Below are positions 1 through 8,704 of a DNA stretch of 64,000 nucleotides, piece after piece. The notes beneath the pieces were generated by a model. It did no database searches. It had not been told where the DNA came from and saw only the letters and a program-made list of their open reading frames with translations. Within the stretch, counting starts at the first letter, position 1, and each line of letters opens with the position of its first letter. Location: positions 42,706 to 106,705 of the forward strand of contig NZ_AUCF01000026.1 of the NCBI RefSeq assembly GCF_000429625.1. The letters run 5' to 3'. The DNA is from Azospirillum halopraeferens DSM 3675. Its GTDB lineage: Bacteria > Pseudomonadota > Alphaproteobacteria > Azospirillales > Azospirillaceae. The translations under genes and the position numbers were made by a program.

Positions 1-2
1 CC

Positions 3-701
3 GTGTCCGATGGCACCGCCGAAGCCGCCGAGAGCGTGCGGACGGTCGCCACCGCCGCCGACGAGCTGGCGGCCGCCATCACCGAGATCGGCCAGCGGGT
101 GGCGCACTCCACCGCCACGGCGCGCCGGGCGGTCGACGCCGCCACCGACGCCGGCCGGACCATGGAAGGGCTGACCGAATCCGCCCGCCGGATCGACGAA
201 GTGGTGCGCCTGATCAACGACATCGCCGGCCAGACCAACCTGCTGGCCCTGAACGCCACCATCGAGGCGGCGCGCGCCGGCGAAGCCGGCAAGGGCTTCG
301 CCGTGGTGGCCGGGGAGGTCAAGGCGCTGGCCAACCAGACCGCGCGGGCGACCGAGGAGATCACGCGCCAGATCGCCGCCATGCAGGAGGCGGCCGGCGA
401 CGCGGCGGCGGCCATCCGGTCGGTATCGGGCATCATCCGCACGGTCGACGAAACTACCGCGGCGATCGCCGCGGGTGTCGAGGAGCAGTCCGCCGCCACC
501 GCCGAGATCGCCCGCAGCGTCGGCAGCGTCGCCGCCGGCACCGGCCGGGTGTCGGCCAGCGTCGGCGACCTGGACCGGGCCGCCGTGTCGACCGGGGCCG
601 CCGCCGATCAGGTGCTGGGCGCGGGGACGCAGCTCTCCACCGAGGCCGGGAACCTGCGCCGCACCGTCGAACGCTTCCTCGCGGACATCCGCGCGGCGTA
701 G
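3..701 (+). CDS. Methyl-accepting chemotaxis protein, C-terminal part (5' cut by window edge)
   Basis: The frame is open from the first bases and ends at TAG 699-701, so only the last ~232 residues are visible. This is the cytoplasmic coiled-coil signalling domain of chemoreceptors, which couples to CheW and the CheA kinase. The highly conserved hairpin tip [19 protein letters not shown] lies at residues 76-94, followed by the usual [14 protein letters not shown] stretch. Sensor, membrane segments and HAMP would be upstream of the window, so the ligand cannot be inferred. No CheW-binding pentapeptide is seen at the C-terminus. The GTG at 3 is probably an internal valine. A strong hairpin follows the stop. 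Confidence 0.93.
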   Translation: MSDGTAEAAESVRTVATAADELAAAITEIGQRVAHSTATARRAVDAATDAGRTMEGLTESARRIDEVVRLINDIAGQTNLLALNATIEAARAGEAGKGFAVVAGEVKALANQTARATEEITRQIAAMQEAAGDAAAAIRSVSGIIRTVDETTAAIAAGVEEQSAATAEIARSVGSVAAGTGRVSASVGDLDRAAVSTGAAADQVLGAGTQLSTEAGNLRRTVERFLADIRAA

Positions 702-705
702 TTGT

Positions 706-740
706 ACCGGGTTCGGTACGTCCTGACGTCCGAACCCGGT
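706..740. terminator. Strong hairpin after the chemoreceptor gene
   Basis: An 11-base perfect stem (ACCGGGTTCGG at 706-716 with CCGAACCCGGT at 730-740) encloses a second self-complementary ACGT/ACGT stem. It begins 5 bases after the receptor stop. There is no T-tract, so termination is inferred from position and stem strength. Confidence 0.5.
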
Positions 741-800
741 ATCGGCCGCGACGGCGGCCGCGGCCCGACAGGGCCGAAGCCTGCGTGGCGTTTGAACGCA

Positions 801-823
801 GCGGTCAGGATGCTCCTGACCGC
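801..823 (-). terminator. Hairpin downstream of the serine hydrolase gene
   Basis: GCGGTCAGGA (801-810) pairs perfectly with TCCTGACCGC (814-823) around a three-base loop. It lies 4 bases past the stop of the minus-strand hydrolase. No clear T-run follows on the minus strand. Confidence 0.5.
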
Positions 824-826
824 GTA

Positions 827-2044
827 TTACGGAGCGGCGGCACCGTACACCGCGTCGCGCACCCCGTCGGGGAAGGCGCCGGCCATTCCGGCGAAGGCGG
901 TGTTGGTCAGGGCGACGACCGACAGCCGGTTGGCCGGGTCGACGAACCAGCTATGGCCGTAGGCGCCGCCCCAGGCGATCGTCCCCGCCGCCTGCGGCGT
1001 GCCCGTGGGGGCGGGATCGACCAGAACCGCCCAGCCGTAGCCGAAGCCCCAGCCCGGCGCCGGGCCGGCCAGGGTGCCGCCCAGCCGGTCGGCGCGCATC
1101 CGCTCCACCGTGGCCGGCGTGAGGATCGGCCCGCCGCCGGTGCGGATCGCCTCCAGGAAGGTCAGGACGTCACCGGCCGTCCCCACCATACCGGCACCCC
1201 CCGAGGGATAGGCCGCGGGGTCGAGGGCGCGCGACGGGGCGAAGCGCGCGCCGCCGGCGCCGAACGGCACGACGGTGCCGTCCTGCATGCGCACGGGGGC
1301 CGGGTCGCCGTCGGCGTAGGGGGTCACCAGGCGCGCCGGATCGGCGGCGGTGAAGCCGCTGTCCGTCATGCCCAGCGGCCCGGTCACCGTGTCGCGCACC
1401 ACCTGCGGCAGGTCCGCACCCGCCGCCTGCTCCAGCACGGCGCCCAGCACGTCGGTGGCCAGCGAATAGCGCCACGCGGTGCCCGGCACGAAGGCCAGCG
1501 GCGCCAGCGCCAGCCGGCGCAGGTTCTCCGCCAGGTCGATCCCCGGGCGGTCCAGCCCGTCGGAGACCCCCAGGGCGTGGAAGGGACTGTCGGCCGGCTC
1601 CAGGAAGCCGTAGGTGAGCCCGGCCGTGTGGGTCAGCAAGTGGTGGATGGTGATCTCCGGCTGCGCCCCGTCCGGCGTCCGCGGCCGGAAGTCCGGCAGC
1701 CAGCGGGAGACAGGGTCGTCCACCGACAGGGTGCCGGCCTCCGCCAGGCGCAGGGCCGCGGCGGAGACGATGGGCTTGCTGACCGAGGCCAGCGGGAACA
1801 CGGCGTCCTCCGCCATCGGCCGGCCCGCCTCCCGGTCGGCCAGGCCGGCGGCGCGCCGGTAGACGACGCGGCCGTCGCGGGCGACCAGCACGACGGTGCC
1901 GACGATGCGGTTCTCGGCGATGGCGCGGTCGATCACCGCGTCCAGACGGGCGTCGAGGCCGGAGTCGGCGGCGGCCGCGGTGATATCGGCGACGGCCGCC
2001 GTGGTGATGCCGGCCAGGACGGCCGCGGCGATCAGAGTGCGCAT
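827..2044 (-). CDS. Exported beta-lactamase-family (class C-like) serine hydrolase
   Basis: A 405-residue protein of the beta-lactamase/transpeptidase-like fold (esterase EstB or penicillin-binding-protein related). The nucleophile motif SxxK is at S87-V-S-K90, in a typical PLASVSK context. A YSL triad stands in for the YxN motif, and an HSW sequence near the C-terminus matches the third active-site element of the esterase branch. The first ~20 residues form a Sec-type signal, so it acts in the periplasm. ATG 2044 is preferred over an upstream in-frame TTG at 2071 because an AAAGGA site precedes it by about 10 bases. It is divergent from a TetR gene 75 bases away, which probably controls it. 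The substrate (ester, D-peptide or beta-lactam) cannot be decided. Confidence 0.85.
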   Translation of the reverse strand: MRTLIAAAVLAGITTAAVADITAAAADSGLDARLDAVIDRAIAENRIVGTVVLVARDGRVVYRRAAGLADREAGRPMAEDAVFPLASVSKPIVSAAALRLAEAGTLSVDDPVSRWLPDFRPRTPDGAQPEITIHHLLTHTAGLTYGFLEPADSPFHALGVSDGLDRPGIDLAENLRRLALAPLAFVPGTAWRYSLATDVLGAVLEQAAGADLPQVVRDTVTGPLGMTDSGFTAADPARLVTPYADGDPAPVRMQDGTVVPFGAGGARFAPSRALDPAAYPSGGAGMVGTAGDVLTFLEAIRTGGGPILTPATVERMRADRLGGTLAGPAPGWGFGYGWAVLVDPAPTGTPQAAGTIAWGGAYGHSWFVDPANRLSVVALTNTAFAGMAGAFPDGVRDAVYGAAAP

Positions 2045-2119
2045 TGCGGGAGGGTCCTTTTTCAGGAACAATCGCTCCCGATATATCCGGGGTGTGGTTC
2101 GAATTCAAGAGTGATCATT

Positions 2120-2755
2120 ATGAAAAATATGCCGGACAAGGATGCCCCCGCGCGGCGGCCGCGCGGCCGTCCCCGCGGCTTCGACCGGGACGAGGCCCTG
2201 GCCGCCGCGACCGCGACCTTCTGGCGCCTGGGCTATGAGGGCGCCTCGATCGCCGACCTGACGGCCGCCATGGGCATCACGCCGCAGAGCCTGTACGCCG
2301 CCTTCCGCTCCAAGGCCGATCTGCACCGGGAGGCGCTGGAGTGGTACCGGGCCAACGTCGGGGCCGACGCGTCGCGCGCGCTGGCGGAGGAAGCCGACGT
2401 GGTGGAGGCGATCGACCGCCTGTTGCGGGACTCCGCCCGGACCTTCAGCCGGCACGCCGACCGGCGCGGCTGCATGGTGTCCACGGCGGTGCTGGCCTGC
2501 GCCGCGGAGAACCGCCCGGTCGCCGACCACGCCGCCGCCCTGCGCCGCGACGCCTGCCGGGTGCTGGAGGAGCGCATCGCCCGCGGCATCGCCGACGGCC
2601 AGCTTCGCCCCGACTGTGACGCCGCGGCGCTTGCCCGCTACGTCGGCGCGGTCATCCAGGGCATGTCGGTGCAGGCGCGCGACGGCGCCGACGAGGCCGA
2701 CCTGACCGCCATCGCCACCCTCGCCCTCGACGCCCTGACGAGCCGGCGGGCCTGA
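2120..2755 (+). CDS. TetR/AcrR-family transcriptional regulator
   Basis: A 211-residue one-domain repressor type. After a basic Arg/Pro-rich N-terminus (RRPRGRPRGFD, a common AcrR lead-in) comes the helix-turn-helix, with recognition helix residues TPQSLYAAFRSKADL. The C-terminal all-helical ligand domain has the TetR_C-like pattern RGCMVSTAVL. It is transcribed divergently from the serine hydrolase, sharing a 75-base promoter region, the usual arrangement for a repressor of its neighbour and itself. ATG 2120 is used; an ATG nine bases later (MPDKD) is also possible because no good ribosome binding site separates them. The inducer is unknown. Confidence 0.88.
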   Translation: MKNMPDKDAPARRPRGRPRGFDRDEALAAATATFWRLGYEGASIADLTAAMGITPQSLYAAFRSKADLHREALEWYRANVGADASRALAEEADVVEAIDRLLRDSARTFSRHADRRGCMVSTAVLACAAENRPVADHAAALRRDACRVLEERIARGIADGQLRPDCDAAALARYVGAVIQGMSVQARDGADEADLTAIATLALDALTSRRA

Positions 2756-2925
2756 GGGCGCCGGGCTTTTCCGACCTGCACTCCGCCGCCGGCAATCTCG
2801 ACACGGATTGCACGGATCTCGGCTCGGATGTCACGGACCGGGCGTGCTGTCCGGCGGCTCCCCCCGCCCCGCACAGCCCCGTTTCTGTTCGCGAAAACAA
2901 CAGTTCGCGGCGCTTCCAATTGCGC

Positions 2926-2952
2926 TTGCCATGGCGCGGTATCTGGTATACC
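2926..2952 (+). promoter_or_regulatory. Candidate promoter/operator for frc
   Basis: TTGCCA (2926-2931) and TATACC (2947-2952) are separated by 15 bases. The -10 overlaps a perfect GGTATACC palindrome (2945-2952) resembling GntR-type half sites. The rest of the 493-base gap 2756-3248 would be a ~290-base leader. It holds one possible 27-codon Arg-rich leader ORF (ATG 3044 to TGA 3127, GAGGAGA 15 bases upstream) that I cannot confirm, and nothing else I recognise. Confidence 0.35.
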
Positions 2953-3248
2953 GTATAGCCAATGTCAGGACGTGGTGGGTTTGCAAACGCCACGCAGCGC
3001 TCGAACGAGCACGCACGCGTCGAGGAGACGACCTGTGGGGAAGATGCACGACCGCATTCGCATTCGCGCCGCCGCACGGCGGTCGCCATCCCGAACGGCC
3101 TTCCCTGCACCGATCCTCGCCGGCTGACCGCGCCTGACGCATCGCAACGCCCATCCGCGAAAGGATGGCGCCGTCCTGTCCTGGAAGGAATCCCCCGCGA
3201 TTACCGGTTCAGGGAAAACTTGAGCATCGAAAGGGAGTGTAGAGAGTC

Positions 3249-4499
3249 ATGAGCAAGCCACTCGAGGGGATCAAGATCATCGACTTCACCCACGTGCAGG
3301 CCGGCCCCGCCTGCACGCAGATGCTGGCCTGGTTCGGCGCCGACGTGATCAAGGTCGAGCGCCCCGGCTCCGGCGACGTGACGCGCTCCCAGCTCCGCGA
3401 CATCAAGGACGCGGACGCTCTGTACTTCACGATGCTGAACAGCAACAAGCGCTCCATCACTCTCGACACCAAGACCGCGCAGGGCAAGGAAGTCCTGACC
3501 AAGCTCATCAAGGAAGCGGACGTCCTGGTGGAGAACTTCGGCCCCGGCGCCCTCGACCGCATGGGCTTCAGCTGGGCGCACATCAACGAACTGAACCCCG
3601 GCATGATCGTCGCGTCCGTGAAGGGCTTCAGCGACGGCCACCACTATGAGGACCTGAAGGTCTACGAGAACGTGGCGCAGTGCGCCGGCGGTGCCGCCTC
3701 CACCACCGGCTGGTGGGATGGCCCCCCGACCGTGTCGGCCGCAGCGCTGGGCGACAGCAACACCGGCATGCACCTGGCCATCGGCATCCTGACGGCCATC
3801 ATCGGCCGCCAGAAGACCGGCAAGGGGCAGAAGGTCGCCGTGTCCATGCAGGACGCCGTGCTCAACCTCTGCCGCGTCAAGATGCGCGACCAGCAGCGCC
3901 TCGATCGCGTCGGCTACCTGGAGGAGTACCCGCAGTACCCGCACGGCGAGTTCACCGATGTGGTTCCGCGCGGCGGCAACGCCGGCGGCGGCGGCCAGCC
4001 GGGCTGGGTGCTGAAGTGCAAGGGCTGGGAGACCGATCCCAACGCCTACATCTACTTCACCATCCAGGGCCACGCCTGGGCGCCGATCTGCAAGGCGCTG
4101 GGCAAGGAGGAATGGATCAACGATCCGGCGTACAACACCGCCGAGGCGCGCCAGGACAAGATCTTCGACATTTTCGCCTTCATCGAGGACTGGCTGAAGG
4201 ACAAGACGAAGTACGAGGCCGTCGACATCCTGCGCAAGTTCGACATCCCCTGCGCCCCGGTGCTCTCCATGAAGGAGCTGGCCGAGTGCCCGTCGCTGCG
4301 CAAGAGCGGCTCGATCGTCGAGGTCGAGCACAAGCAGCGCGGCACGTACCTCACGGTCGGCAGCCCGATCAAGTTCTCCGACCTCAAGGTCGAGATCACC
4401 GGATCGCCGCTGCTGGGCGAGCACACGGACGAGATCCTGGCCCAGCTCGGCTACACGCCGGAGCAGATCGCCGAGATGCACGCCGCCAAGGCGGTGTGA
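3249..4499 (+). CDS. frc: Formyl-CoA:oxalate CoA-transferase
   Basis: A class III (CaiB/BaiF) CoA-transferase of 416 residues. It moves CoA from formyl-CoA to oxalate, giving oxalyl-CoA and formate. The length and near-colinear sequence match the E. coli YfdW/Frc type. The catalytic Asp169 is present in [11 protein letters not shown], Gln17 in FTHVQAGP, and the mobile glycine loop as [12 protein letters not shown]. Residue 48 is Gln, as in YfdW, not the Trp of the Oxalobacter enzyme. AAGGGAG at 3231-3237 precedes the ATG. Unusually, no oxalyl-CoA decarboxylase (oxc) is next to it; the gene is a single transcription unit ending at a strong terminator. It could serve oxalate catabolism or acid tolerance with oxc elsewhere. 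Confidence 0.94.
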   Translation: MSKPLEGIKIIDFTHVQAGPACTQMLAWFGADVIKVERPGSGDVTRSQLRDIKDADALYFTMLNSNKRSITLDTKTAQGKEVLTKLIKEADVLVENFGPGALDRMGFSWAHINELNPGMIVASVKGFSDGHHYEDLKVYENVAQCAGGAASTTGWWDGPPTVSAAALGDSNTGMHLAIGILTAIIGRQKTGKGQKVAVSMQDAVLNLCRVKMRDQQRLDRVGYLEEYPQYPHGEFTDVVPRGGNAGGGGQPGWVLKCKGWETDPNAYIYFTIQGHAWAPICKALGKEEWINDPAYNTAEARQDKIFDIFAFIEDWLKDKTKYEAVDILRKFDIPCAPVLSMKELAECPSLRKSGSIVEVEHKQRGTYLTVGSPIKFSDLKVEITGSPLLGEHTDEILAQLGYTPEQIAEMHAAKAV

Positions 4500-4544
4500 T
4501 CCCGACCCCCGGCGGCCCCGCGCCGCCGGAGACGATCATCGTGC

Positions 4545-4573
4545 AACGGCGCCCGGCCTCCGGGCGCCGTTTT
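4545..4573 (+). terminator. Rho-independent terminator of frc
   Basis: A 12-base perfect stem (4545-4556 with 4560-4571, AACGGCGCCCGG arm) with a CCT loop ends in TTTT, 45 bases after the frc stop. The remaining 4574-4805 before the next gene shows nothing I can identify. Confidence 0.85.
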
Positions 4574-4805
4574 GCGTCGGGGAGCCGTCCCGGTCCGGCA
4601 GCGGCGCAGTTCCCGCCTTATCGCGCCGCAACGGGCGTGGTACCCTCTTCGGGCCGGCCGGGGGAGAGGCTGCCGGCGAAGGACGTGCCGTGCCGCGGCG
4701 CCGACGGCAACGGGGGGCGGTCCGCCCTGTTGAAGGCCGTGACCGCCGCGCCGGCGCGACGCCGATCCCGCCGCCTCCCGCCCCGCCGAGCCACTGGAGG
4801 TTCGC

Positions 4806-5066
4806 ATGATCTCGCCGACATCGGTGAACTGGACGACGCTCACCACCCTGCGCGCCACGCCCGGATCGGCGACGCACCACCTTCCCGCGTCGCTGATGGA
4901 CATCATCCGCGCCACCAAGCTGAAACCGATCGTCGTGCGGCCGGCCCTGGACGAGTTGATCAAGCAGGGCTACGTGCGCGAATACCAGACCCTCTACGGG
5001 CGCGAGTACGCCCGCACCCCGCGCGGCGACGAGCGCCTGCGCGAGGTCAAGGAGTGGCTGCGCTAG
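4806..5066 (+). CDS. Small winged-helix-like protein of unknown function
   Basis: An 86-residue protein with a good ribosome binding site (GGAGG at 4796-4800). The pattern of short helices followed by PALDELIKQGYVREYQTLYGREYARTP (shown here only as landmarks PALDEL, GYVREY, REYARTP) resembles a winged-helix effector: a recognition-like helix and a beta wing with the G-Y-V hydrophobic core. That suggests a small DNA-binding or adaptor protein, but I do not recognise a named family. It stands alone, convergent with the HPP gene 33 bases away, and has no obvious operon partner. The function is unknown. Confidence 0.6.
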   Translation: MISPTSVNWTTLTTLRATPGSATHHLPASLMDIIRATKLKPIVVRPALDELIKQGYVREYQTLYGREYARTPRGDERLREVKEWLR

Positions 5067-5099
5067 ACTCTTTCTCCGGTTGCCGCTCCGCCGTCGCCC

Positions 5100-6374
5100 T
5101 CAGGCGTCGCGCCGGCGCCAGCCGTTGACGCCCCAGTCCCGGTAATCGGAACGCCCCGTCACCCGGCCGCGGTAGAGGCCGGCGATCAGGTCCGACTGGG
5201 TGACGATGCCGACCAGACGGCCGGCGGCGTCCACGACGGGGACGTGGTGCAGCCCCTCGTCGGACATGGGGGGCACCAGTTCGGCGATGGGGCGGTTGGC
5301 AGTGGCGGTGCGCGCCGGCCGGCTCATCAGCTCGGCGGCGGTGAGCGCCCCGCCGGGACGGCCGGCGACGCTGTGGCGCACCAGGCGGACCAGGTTGCCG
5401 ACCCGGCTGCGGTGCGGACTCCACAGCGCGTCCTCCAGCACGTCGAACCGGGTGACCGTGCCCAGCACCCGACGGTCGGCGTCCACCACCGGCACCGCCT
5501 TGATGCGGTGCTCGCGCAGCAGCACCCGGATGCGTTCCGCCGGTGTGTCGGGGGACACCGACACCACGTCGCGGGACATGATGTCGGCGCAGGTGACCTC
5601 GCCGAACTGGCGGTGGTAAGCGCGCATCTCCGCCTGGCGGAACAGCGCGTCCAGGTCGTCGCGGGTGACGTCGATCACCTCGTTGTAGGAGTGCAGGACG
5701 GCGTCCAGGTCGGCGGGGGTGAAGCCGACGCGCCGGCCGGGGGCGGCATCGGCGGTGCCGTGGTCCGCCGTGCGGTCCGGCGCCGCCGCGTGCGGGTAGC
5801 GGCGCCCGGTGGCGTTGTTGTAGGCCAGCGCCACCGCCAGCAGGATGATGGAGTTCAGCGCCACCGGCACCAGGGCGAAGCCGTAGCCCTGCGCCGCCAC
5901 CGTCGGCCCGCCCAGCACCGCCGTCAGCGCCACCGCGCCGGCCGGCGGGTGCAGGCAGCGCAGCGGGAACATCAGGGCGATGGCCAGCGCCACCGCCGCG
6001 GCCGACGCCGTCACCGGATCGCCGATCCAGCGCGCGCAGGTCACCCCGACCAGAGCCGCCACGAGATTGCCGCCGACGATCGACCAGGGCTGCGCCAGCG
6101 GGCTTGCAGGGGCGGCGAACAGCAGGACGGACGAGGCGCCCATGGGCGCGATCAGCATGACGAAGCCGGCGGGCGTGGCGGCGACGGCGCCGCTCACCAG
6201 GGCGGTGGCCAGGATGCCGAGCAGGGCACCGGTCCCGGCGCGCGCCCATTCCAGCCAGTTGACGGTCGGCGCCGGCGGCACGAAGCGCCGGATCCAGGCG
6301 GTCGGGAAGGCGTCGGACGCGGTCGGCAAGGGGCATCTCCGCTGCTGGGACCATCGGCGGACAGGGTGGACCAT
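5100..6374 (-). CDS. HPP-family membrane protein with C-terminal CBS pair
   Basis: The N-terminal half has about four hydrophobic segments and the family signature CLHPPAGAVAL, typical of HPP proteins (the chloroplast homologues transport nitrite). The C-terminal half has two CBS motifs (around ADIMSRDVVSVSPDTP and AELMSRPARTATANRP), which usually bind adenine nucleotides and gate the membrane part. The role here is probably regulated anion transport; the substrate is unproven, though a denitrification block lies ~9 kb away. The ATG at 6374 gives 424 residues. A TTG at 6329 preceded by GGAG at good spacing is an attractive alternative start and would remove an arginine-rich lead. Confidence 0.82.
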   Translation of the reverse strand: MVHPVRRWSQQRRCPLPTASDAFPTAWIRRFVPPAPTVNWLEWARAGTGALLGILATALVSGAVAATPAGFVMLIAPMGASSVLLFAAPASPLAQPWSIVGGNLVAALVGVTCARWIGDPVTASAAAVALAIALMFPLRCLHPPAGAVALTAVLGGPTVAAQGYGFALVPVALNSIILLAVALAYNNATGRRYPHAAAPDRTADHGTADAAPGRRVGFTPADLDAVLHSYNEVIDVTRDDLDALFRQAEMRAYHRQFGEVTCADIMSRDVVSVSPDTPAERIRVLLREHRIKAVPVVDADRRVLGTVTRFDVLEDALWSPHRSRVGNLVRLVRHSVAGRPGGALTAAELMSRPARTATANRPIAELVPPMSDEGLHHVPVVDAAGRLVGIVTQSDLIAGLYRGRVTGRSDYRDWGVNGWRRRDA

Positions 6375-6395
6375 CCGCGGTGATAAGCACTATCA
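6375..6395. promoter_or_regulatory. Inverted repeat upstream of the HPP gene
   Basis: TGATA (6381-6385) and TATCA (6391-6395) flank AGCAC, and CCGC/GCGG extend the symmetry with a two-base offset. It overlaps the start region of the HPP gene and lies downstream of pqqE. A binding site is possible; the factor is unknown. Confidence 0.3.
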
Positions 6396-6489
6396 GCGGT
6401 GAATCTTTTTGCGCAATGCAAAATTTCCGGGCACAGAGTTGCGCGTTCCGTGGGCGACGGCCTCTGCGGCCGGGGCCGTCCGGGAACCG

Positions 6490-7623
6490 TCAGCGGTGGG
6501 CCGCCCTCGCGGGTGCCGCTTCGGCGGGCGGCGCCTTCGCCGTGGGGTCGCGGTAGAGCAGGGGCGGGTCGGCGGCGGCATCGCGTTCGGCGATCTCCGC
6601 CATGCGGTGGTGCAGGGGGGAGAGGTCGCAGACCGGGTCGGTCGCGCCGGCGTCGCCGGTGATGGCCAGAGCCTGGCAGCGGCAGCCGCCCCAGTCCGCC
6701 TCCTTGCGGTCGCACTCGCGGCAGGGTGAGGGCATCCAGTCGGTGCCGCGGTAGCGCACGAAGGCGGCGCCGTCGCGCCAGATGGCGCCGAGCGGCCGGT
6801 CGAACACCGTTTCGAAGACCATGCCGGGGATGGTCTCGGCGGCGTGGCAGGGCAGCACCTTGCCGGTGGGGGTCACATTGAGAAAACGGCGGCCCCAGCC
6901 GCCCATGCACGCCTTGGGGCGGTGGGCGTAATAGTCGGGCACCACATAGTCAACCACCAGACGGCCCTTCAGGGAGGGCAGGCGCTCCTTCACCCGGCGG
7001 TCCATGCGCACGAGCTGGTCGCGCGTCGGCATCAGGGCGGCGCGGTTGGCCAGCGCCCAGCCGTAATACTGCACGTTGGCGATCTCGATCCGCCCGGCGC
7101 CGAGGTCCAGCGCCAGGTCGAAGAACGCGTCCACCCGCTCGATCGTGCTGCGCTGGATCACCGCGTTGACGGTCAGCGCCAGGCCCGTCTCCACCACCTC
7201 CCGCGCGGCGCGCAGCTTGCGGGCGTGGGCGCCGGGCATGCCGGCGATGCGGTCGGCCTCCGCCGGCTCGGTGCCCTGGAAGCTGATCTGCACGTGCGAC
7301 AGGCCGGCGTCGCGCAGCCGCTCCAGCCGCGCCCGGTCCAGCGTGACGGCCGACGTGATGAGATTCACGTAAAGGCCCGCCCGGGCGGCATGGGCGACCA
7401 GCTCCTCCAGGTCGCGGCGCACGCAGGGCTCGCCGCCGGACAGATGGACCTGCAGCGCCCCGGCCTCCGCCACCTCGTCGAACACCCGGCACCAGGTGGC
7501 GGTGTCCAGCTCCCCCGCCGCCGGCTCCAGCGCCAGCGGGTTGGAGCAATAGGGGCAGCGCAGCGGGCAGCGGTGGCTCAGTTCCGCCAGCATGGCGAAG
7601 GGCGGCTCGGGTTCGCGGGTCAT
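6490..7623 (-). CDS. pqqE: PQQ biosynthesis radical SAM enzyme PqqE
   Basis: A 377-residue radical SAM enzyme that joins the Glu and Tyr side chains of the PqqA peptide, the first step of pyrroloquinoline quinone synthesis, while PqqA is held by PqqD. The SAM-cluster motif is C19-PLR-C23-PY-C26. A cysteine-rich SPASM-type region near the C-terminus (PCRECDRKEADWGGCRCQA) would hold the auxiliary Fe-S clusters. ATG 7623 overlaps the pqqD stop by four bases (ATGA), and the gene is last in pqqABCDE. The C-terminal ~30 residues are Ala/Pro-rich and probably disordered. Confidence 0.96.
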   Translation of the reverse strand: MTREPEPPFAMLAELSHRCPLRCPYCSNPLALEPAAGELDTATWCRVFDEVAEAGALQVHLSGGEPCVRRDLEELVAHAARAGLYVNLITSAVTLDRARLERLRDAGLSHVQISFQGTEPAEADRIAGMPGAHARKLRAAREVVETGLALTVNAVIQRSTIERVDAFFDLALDLGAGRIEIANVQYYGWALANRAALMPTRDQLVRMDRRVKERLPSLKGRLVVDYVVPDYYAHRPKACMGGWGRRFLNVTPTGKVLPCHAAETIPGMVFETVFDRPLGAIWRDGAAFVRYRGTDWMPSPCRECDRKEADWGGCRCQALAITGDAGATDPVCDLSPLHHRMAEIAERDAAADPPLLYRDPTAKAPPAEAAPARAAHR

Positions 7624-7937
7624 CGTGTCAGGAACCCCCGGTTGCGCAAATCGTCCAGCAGCTCCAGCACGTCGCCGGCGATGGCGTCGCGCGGGGCGTC
7701 GAAGGCGGCGGCCAGGCGGTCGATGCCCTCGCCCACGCTGGCGCCGTCGGCCCCCGGCCCGGGCGCCGCGCAGGCGCGCACCGCCTCCAGGGCCGTCTCG
7801 TCCAGCACCAGCACGCGCTCCGGCCCCAGCAGGACCCACTGGTCGCGCGTCCGGTCGTGGCGCAGCACCACGCCCGGCGCCAGACGGACGCGGTCGGTCT
7901 CGGCGACCGGAGCGGGGCGGGGCGGGGCGCTGCTCAC
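7620..7937 (-). CDS. pqqD: PQQ biosynthesis peptide chaperone PqqD
   Basis: A 105-residue member of the RRE (RiPP recognition element) family that binds the PqqA precursor peptide and presents it to PqqE. The winged-helix-like core is visible as VRLAPGVVLRHDR, then WVLLGPERVLVLDETA, and the C-terminal LLDDLRNRGFLTR helix. The GTG start at 7937 overlaps the pqqC stop by four bases (GTGA), and its stop overlaps pqqE in the same manner, so the three are translationally coupled. An earlier in-frame start would run into pqqC and is unlikely. Confidence 0.93.
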   Translation of the reverse strand: MSSAPPRPAPVAETDRVRLAPGVVLRHDRTRDQWVLLGPERVLVLDETALEAVRACAAPGPGADGASVGEGIDRLAAAFDAPRDAIAGDVLELLDDLRNRGFLTR

Positions 7938-8704
7938 CGCCGGTACTCCGTGGCCGTGACCCCCTCCGGCACGAAGGCGCCGGGGGGAATGTGGCCGGGC
8001 TCCACATAGGCGTGGTAGAGCGCGTCGAGTTGCGCCCACAGCACCTCCGTCTTGAAGCGCAGGGCGGCGATGCAGGCTTCCTGCTGTTCGGGCGTGCGAG
8101 CGTTCTCCAGCACGTAGGACAGGCCGAAGGTGACGTCGCGCGGCGCCTCGTCCAGGCGCTTGCGGAAATAGGACAGGGTGGCGTCGTTGGCGAAGCCGTA
8201 GTTCCGCTCGAACCCGGCGATGCGCTCGCGGTGGATGCCCGGCGCGAACAGCTCGGTCAGGGAGGAGGCGACGGCCTCCAGGATGGTGCGGTCACGCACC
8301 AGGTTGACGTAGGCGTCCACCGCGAAGCGGGTGGCCGGCAGAATACCCTTCAGCGAGCGCACGTAGTCGCGGTCCAGCCCCAGGCCGTCGGTCAGGCGCA
8401 GCCAGCGCTCGATGCCGCCGACCTTCGTCTCCGCCGCGCCCGCCGCCCCGTCATCGCCCGGCCCGTCATGGTCGAGCACGCGCTGAATCCAGGCGCGGCG
8501 CAGGGCCGGGTCGTCCATGCGGGCCATCAGGGTCAGGTCCTTGCGGGGGATCGACACCTGGTAATAGAAGCGGTTCAGCGCCCACGCCTGCACCTGGCCG
8601 TGCGCCAGCTCGCCGCCGTGCAGCAGTTTGTGGAAGGGGTGCAGATCGTGGTACTGGCGCTCACCCACGGCGTAGAGGGCGCTTTCGAACTCGTCGCGGG
8701 TCAT
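7934..8704 (-). CDS. pqqC: Pyrroloquinoline-quinone synthase PqqC
   Basis: A 256-residue all-helical oxygenase of the TenA/heme-oxygenase-like fold that carries out the final cofactor-free ring closure and eight-electron oxidation of AHQQ to PQQ. Family signatures include YHDLHPFHKLLHGGEL, the WALNRFYYQVSIPRKD segment and the C-terminal ALRFKTEVLWAQLDALYHAY. There is a small Gly/Ala-rich insertion (DGPGDDGAAGAAE) compared with most homologues. ATG 8704 overlaps the pqqB stop by four bases. Confidence 0.95.
   Translation of the reverse strand: MTRDEFESALYAVGERQYHDLHPFHKLLHGGELAHGQVQAWALNRFYYQVSIPRKDLTLMARMDDPALRRAWIQRVLDHDGPGDDGAAGAAETKVGGIERWLRLTDGLGLDRDYVRSLKGILPATRFAVDAYVNLVRDRTILEAVASSLTELFAPGIHRERIAGFERNYGFANDATLSYFRKRLDEAPRDVTFGLSYVLENARTPEQQEACIAALRFKTEVLWAQLDALYHAYVEPGHIPPGAFVPEGVTATEYRR

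Noticed and set aside
2096..2112. GGTTCGAATTC resembling a tRNA T-loop
   Set aside because: The flanking bases do not pair as a T-stem and no acceptor or anticodon arm is present.
785..2119. Long plus-strand open frame leading into the TetR gene
   Set aside because: It is antisense to the serine hydrolase with no family motifs; the TetR start is at 2120.
3044..3127. 27-codon leader ORF ahead of frc
   Set aside because: The ribosome binding site is too distant or too close, and there is no conserved feature; left as a remark only.
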